DNA from: an uncultured Collinsella sp. | Lineage (GTDB): Bacteria > Actinomycetota > Coriobacteriia > Coriobacteriales > Coriobacteriaceae | Direction: 5' to 3' | Length of the DNA: 7,333 nt | Assembly (NCBI GenBank): GCA_900551195.1 | Contig: URVD01000089.1 | Coordinates: 1 to 7,333 of the forward strand | Part shown: positions 5,780-7,333 of the stretch, one piece after another | How positions within the stretch are numbered: the first letter of the stretch is position 1 | Layout: each line of letters starts with the position of its first letter | Notes under the pieces: model-generated | What the model saw: the letters and a program-made list of their open reading frames with translations, nothing else | Told to the model about the DNA's origin: nothing | The model's database searches: none | Position numbers and translations under genes: made by a program

Positions 5780-6730
5780 TTAGCAGGAGAAGTCGACGCT
5801 GTCGATGATGTCCTTGAGGGCCTTGGCGGAGGCGGTGAGCTCATGCTGCTCGTCATCGTTCAGCGGCACGGGGACGCGACAGACGACGCCGTCGCGGCCA
5901 ACGACCGTCGGCATGGAGATGGCAAGATCGGACAGGCCATACTCGCCCACCATGAGCGAGGAGACGGGCAGAACGGTCTGCTCATCGCGCATGACGGCGG
6001 TGCAGATGCGCTTGACGGCCATGGCGACGCCATAGTAGGTGGCGTGCTTCTTCTCGATGATGGTGTAGGCGGAGTTCTTGACGTCCTCGGCGATGCGCTT
6101 CTCGGCAGCCTCATGCTCCAGATGACCGTGAAGCTCGCAGAAAGTGTTCAGCGGCACGCCGGCAACCTGGGCGCTGGACCAAGCGACAAACTCAGAGTCG
6201 CCGTGCTCACCCATGACATAGGCCTGGACATCGCGCGGGTCGACCTCGACGTGGGCACCAAGCATCTGCTGCAGACGGCCAGTGTCGAGCACGGTGCCGG
6301 AGCCGATGACATGGCCCTCGGGCAGGCCGGACATCTTGATGGCGGCATAGGTCAGAACATCGACCGGGTTGGAGACAATGAGCAGAATGCCGTCGAAGCC
6401 AGACTTCTTAATTTCGGGAATGATGGACTTAAAGATGTTGACGTTCTTGTTGACCAGGTCCAGGCGAGTCTCACCGGGCTTCTGGGCAGCGCCAGCGGTG
6501 ACGACGATCATGGCGGCGTCGGCGACATCGGAATAATCGCCGGCGTAGATCTTCATCGGCTCGGCAAACGTCATGCCGTGCGCGATATCCAGGGCCTCAC
6601 CCTCGGCGCGGTTCTTGTCCACGTCGATGAGGACCATCTCGGAGAACAGACCACTCTGCATCAGCGCGAACGCCGAAGACGAACCGACGAAACCGCAGCC
6701 GACAATAGCGACCTTCTTCTCGTTAACCAT
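5780..6730 (-). CDS. ldh: L-lactate dehydrogenase
   Basis: This enzyme reduces pyruvate to L-lactate with NADH, regenerating NAD+ in fermentation. It has 316 residues, normal for the family. Motifs are GCGFVG (11-16) for NAD, D36 at the end of strand 2, AGAAQKPGETRL (79-90) with Q83 (the residue that favours pyruvate over oxaloacetate) and R89, SNPVDVLTY (120-128), GSGTVLDTGR with D149 and R152, GEHGDS with catalytic H176, and YYGVAMA. Positions matching R173 and H188 of the Bacillus fructose-bisphosphate site are Q154 and Q169, which suggests an FBP-independent enzyme (inference). The start is set by GGGAG with six bases to ATG 6730; an upstream in-frame ATG at 6808 would put a hairpin inside the coding region. 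It has its own terminator and a structured leader, so it is probably monocistronic. Confidence 0.96.
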   Translation of the reverse strand: MVNEKKVAIVGCGFVGSSSAFALMQSGLFSEMVLIDVDKNRAEGEALDIAHGMTFAEPMKIYAGDYSDVADAAMIVVTAGAAQKPGETRLDLVNKNVNIFKSIIPEIKKSGFDGILLIVSNPVDVLTYAAIKMSGLPEGHVIGSGTVLDTGRLQQMLGAHVEVDPRDVQAYVMGEHGDSEFVAWSSAQVAGVPLNTFCELHGHLEHEAAEKRIAEDVKNSAYTIIEKKHATYYGVAMAVKRICTAVMRDEQTVLPVSSLMVGEYGLSDLAISMPTVVGRDGVVCRVPVPLNDDEQHELTASAKALKDIIDSVDFSC

Positions 6731-6755
6731 TAGAAACTCCCATCTCTCTCCACAA

Positions 6756-6788
6756 ACAAGCCGCCCGGGAACGACCCGAGCGGCTTGT
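6756..6788 (-). promoter_or_regulatory. Terminator-like hairpin in the ldh leader
   Basis: ACAAGCCGC at 6788-6780 (minus strand) pairs with GCGGCTTGT at 6764-6756, continued by CGGG/CCCG, giving 14 pairs with one G-U wobble and a 5-base loop. The minus-strand tail is TTTGTGG, a weak T tract. The hairpin ends 19 bases before the GGGAG ribosome site of ldh. It could terminate the aminotransferase transcript, act as a leader attenuator, or stabilise the ldh mRNA. Confidence 0.55.
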
Positions 6789-6819
6789 CGTAATCCCAAT
6801 ACATCCAATCGGGACTTTG

Positions 6820-6825
6820 ATTATG
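6820..6825 (-). promoter_or_regulatory. Weak candidate -10 box of ldh
   Basis: CATAAT on the minus strand lies about 90 bases before the ldh start in an AT-richer stretch. No convincing -35 box is present at 16-18 bases, so this is only a pointer to where the promoter may be. If used, the hairpin at 6756-6788 would be in the leader RNA. Confidence 0.2.
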
Positions 6826-6879
6826 CCCCTATTCGCAGCCAAAAATCGACCGTTTACCGAAATTGTTTGCAGAATTCGT

Positions 6880-6908
6880 AAAATAACTGCACGAAATCGG
6901 TTTCGAGC
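6880..6908 (-). terminator. Possible intrinsic terminator of the aminotransferase gene
   Basis: On the minus strand GCTCGAAA (6908-6901) and TTTCGTGC (6896-6889) pair, except for one T-T mismatch, around a CCGA loop. The tail AGTTATTTT (6888-6880) is T-rich. It lies 23 bases after the aminotransferase stop. The stem is short and weak. Confidence 0.4.
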
Positions 6909-6931
6909 TATTGACGAGTCGAAACAGGTTT

Positions 6932-7303
6932 CTAATACAGACCCGCCTCGCGGATGGCCTCGACAGCCAAAGCAATCTGATCGGGCGGCAGGACCAGCGC
7001 CATGCGCACGTGCCCCTCGCCCGAAGGGCCAAAGCTCGCGCCCGGCGTCACCACAACGCCGGCCTTCTCCATAAGCTCCTCGCAAAACGCCATGGAATCG
7101 GTGCGACCACCGGGAAGCTTGGCCCACACAAACATAGAGCCATGCGCGTTGGGACGCTCCCAGCCCAGGCCCTCAAGACCGTCGCACAGGGCATCGCGGC
7201 GTTCCTGGTACTTCAGACGCTGCGCCTCGACCTCATCGCGCGGACCGTTCAGGCAGGCGATAGCAGCCTTCTGGATCGGGCAACTTCCAGCAACCCACAT
7301 TTC
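6932..7303 (-). pseudogene. Class I/II PLP aminotransferase, C-terminal remnant (5' end missing or disrupted)
   Basis: About 122 codons resemble the C-terminal third of the AlaC / LL-DAP aminotransferase / PatA group: PIQKAAIACLNGP, YQERRDALCDGL, a SMFVWAKLP strand, the VVVTPGASFGPSGEGHVRM block with the carboxylate-binding Arg (R99 of the remnant) and LPPDQIALAVEAI. Family members have about 390 residues, so the PLP lysine and most of the large domain are absent. Similarity ends near GSCPIQ. Upstream of the first ATG (7300) the same frame meets TAG at 7304-7306 and TAA at 7310-7312 in AT-rich DNA, and that ATG lacks a properly spaced ribosome site. The gene is therefore disrupted, or the sequence is mis-joined at the window end. 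The DapH pathway needs an aminotransferase of this class, so PatA is a possible original role, but alanine or aspartate aminotransferase fits equally. Confidence 0.75.
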
Positions 7304-7333
7304 CTACAATTATGGAAAAATGCCTATCAATGC
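7301..7333. other. AT-rich terminal stretch that breaks the aminotransferase
   Basis: Only 11 of 33 bases are G or C, unlike the GC-rich neighbouring coding DNA. It holds a small dyad, TTTCC (7300-7304) and GGAAA (7314-7318). It may be the edge of an insertion element or a contig-end artefact. I do not recognise a known IS end. Confidence 0.4.

Noticed and set aside
5645..6733. Plus-strand open frame of 362 codons antisense to ldh
   Set aside because: The frame mirrors ldh codons, the product is Asp/Gly/Val repetitive, and it crosses the ldh terminator and repeat DNA.
6731..6808. ATG at 6808 as the ldh start, adding 26 residues
   Set aside because: The extension is encoded by a stable hairpin and by the ribosome site itself. 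ATG 6730 has GGGAG at ideal spacing and LDH proteins start close to the GxGxxG motif.
6860..6890. Possible Rex-type redox operator upstream of ldh
   Set aside because: The stretch is AT-rich with a TTGTTT half, but the second half-site does not match the symmetric Rex consensus, so no operator can be supported.
6911..6938. Plus-strand promoter-like TTGACG, 16 bases, TAATAC
   Set aside because: It overlaps the aminotransferase stop, would only drive antisense RNA into that gene, and no plus-strand gene follows. Probably chance.
1..7333. CRISPR array, tRNA, rRNA, toxin-antitoxin or defence cassette
   Set aside because: No regularly spaced repeats, no tRNA cloverleaf or rRNA stretch, and no gene resembling these systems was seen on either strand.

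Overview
The window reads as chromosomal DNA of a GC-rich Gram-positive anaerobe. It most resembles the Coriobacteriia, probably a Collinsella-like gut actinobacterium. This rests on the protein style (a Clostridia-like LysA variant, a B. subtilis-type DapH, a GC-biased third codon position) and is inference; no species marker is present. Most of the window is ordinary housekeeping sequence. The unusual parts are one gene junction, several intergenic palindromes and the right-hand edge.

Positions 2-3125 (+ strand) hold a lysine/meso-diaminopimelate operon in the order lysA (3' part only), dapA, dapB, dapH. The lysA frame has no stop codon and runs in frame into dapA, so on this sequence the two form one continuous reading frame. 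dapA also keeps its own Shine-Dalgarno sequence and ATG inside that frame. dapB starts on a TTG that overlaps the dapA stop. dapH marks the acetylated branch of the DAP pathway. DapA and DapB make tetrahydrodipicolinate, DapH acetylates it, and LysA decarboxylates the final meso-DAP. The N-acetyl-DAP aminotransferase and deacetylase steps are not intact here.

Positions 3126-3369 lie between convergent genes and contain three consecutive inverted repeats: a perfect 12-bp hairpin, a ~98-bp nested palindrome and a bidirectional intrinsic terminator.

Positions 3370-6730 (- strand, read right to left) carry ldh (L-lactate dehydrogenase), a DUF2974/Mbeg1-like alpha/beta hydrolase and a YejK/NdpA-type nucleoid-associated protein. 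The hydrolase gene is bracketed by two similar 29-bp palindromic repeats in the same orientation, and the upstream one has a 19-bp tandem duplication. ldh has a strong terminator behind it and a terminator-like hairpin in its leader.

Positions 6932-7333 hold only the C-terminal ~120 residues of a class I/II aminotransferase. Its frame is closed by stops in a 33-base AT-rich stretch at the window end, so either the gene is disrupted or the assembly changes there. I found no tRNA, rRNA, CRISPR array or intact mobile element, and no convincing new multi-gene system.
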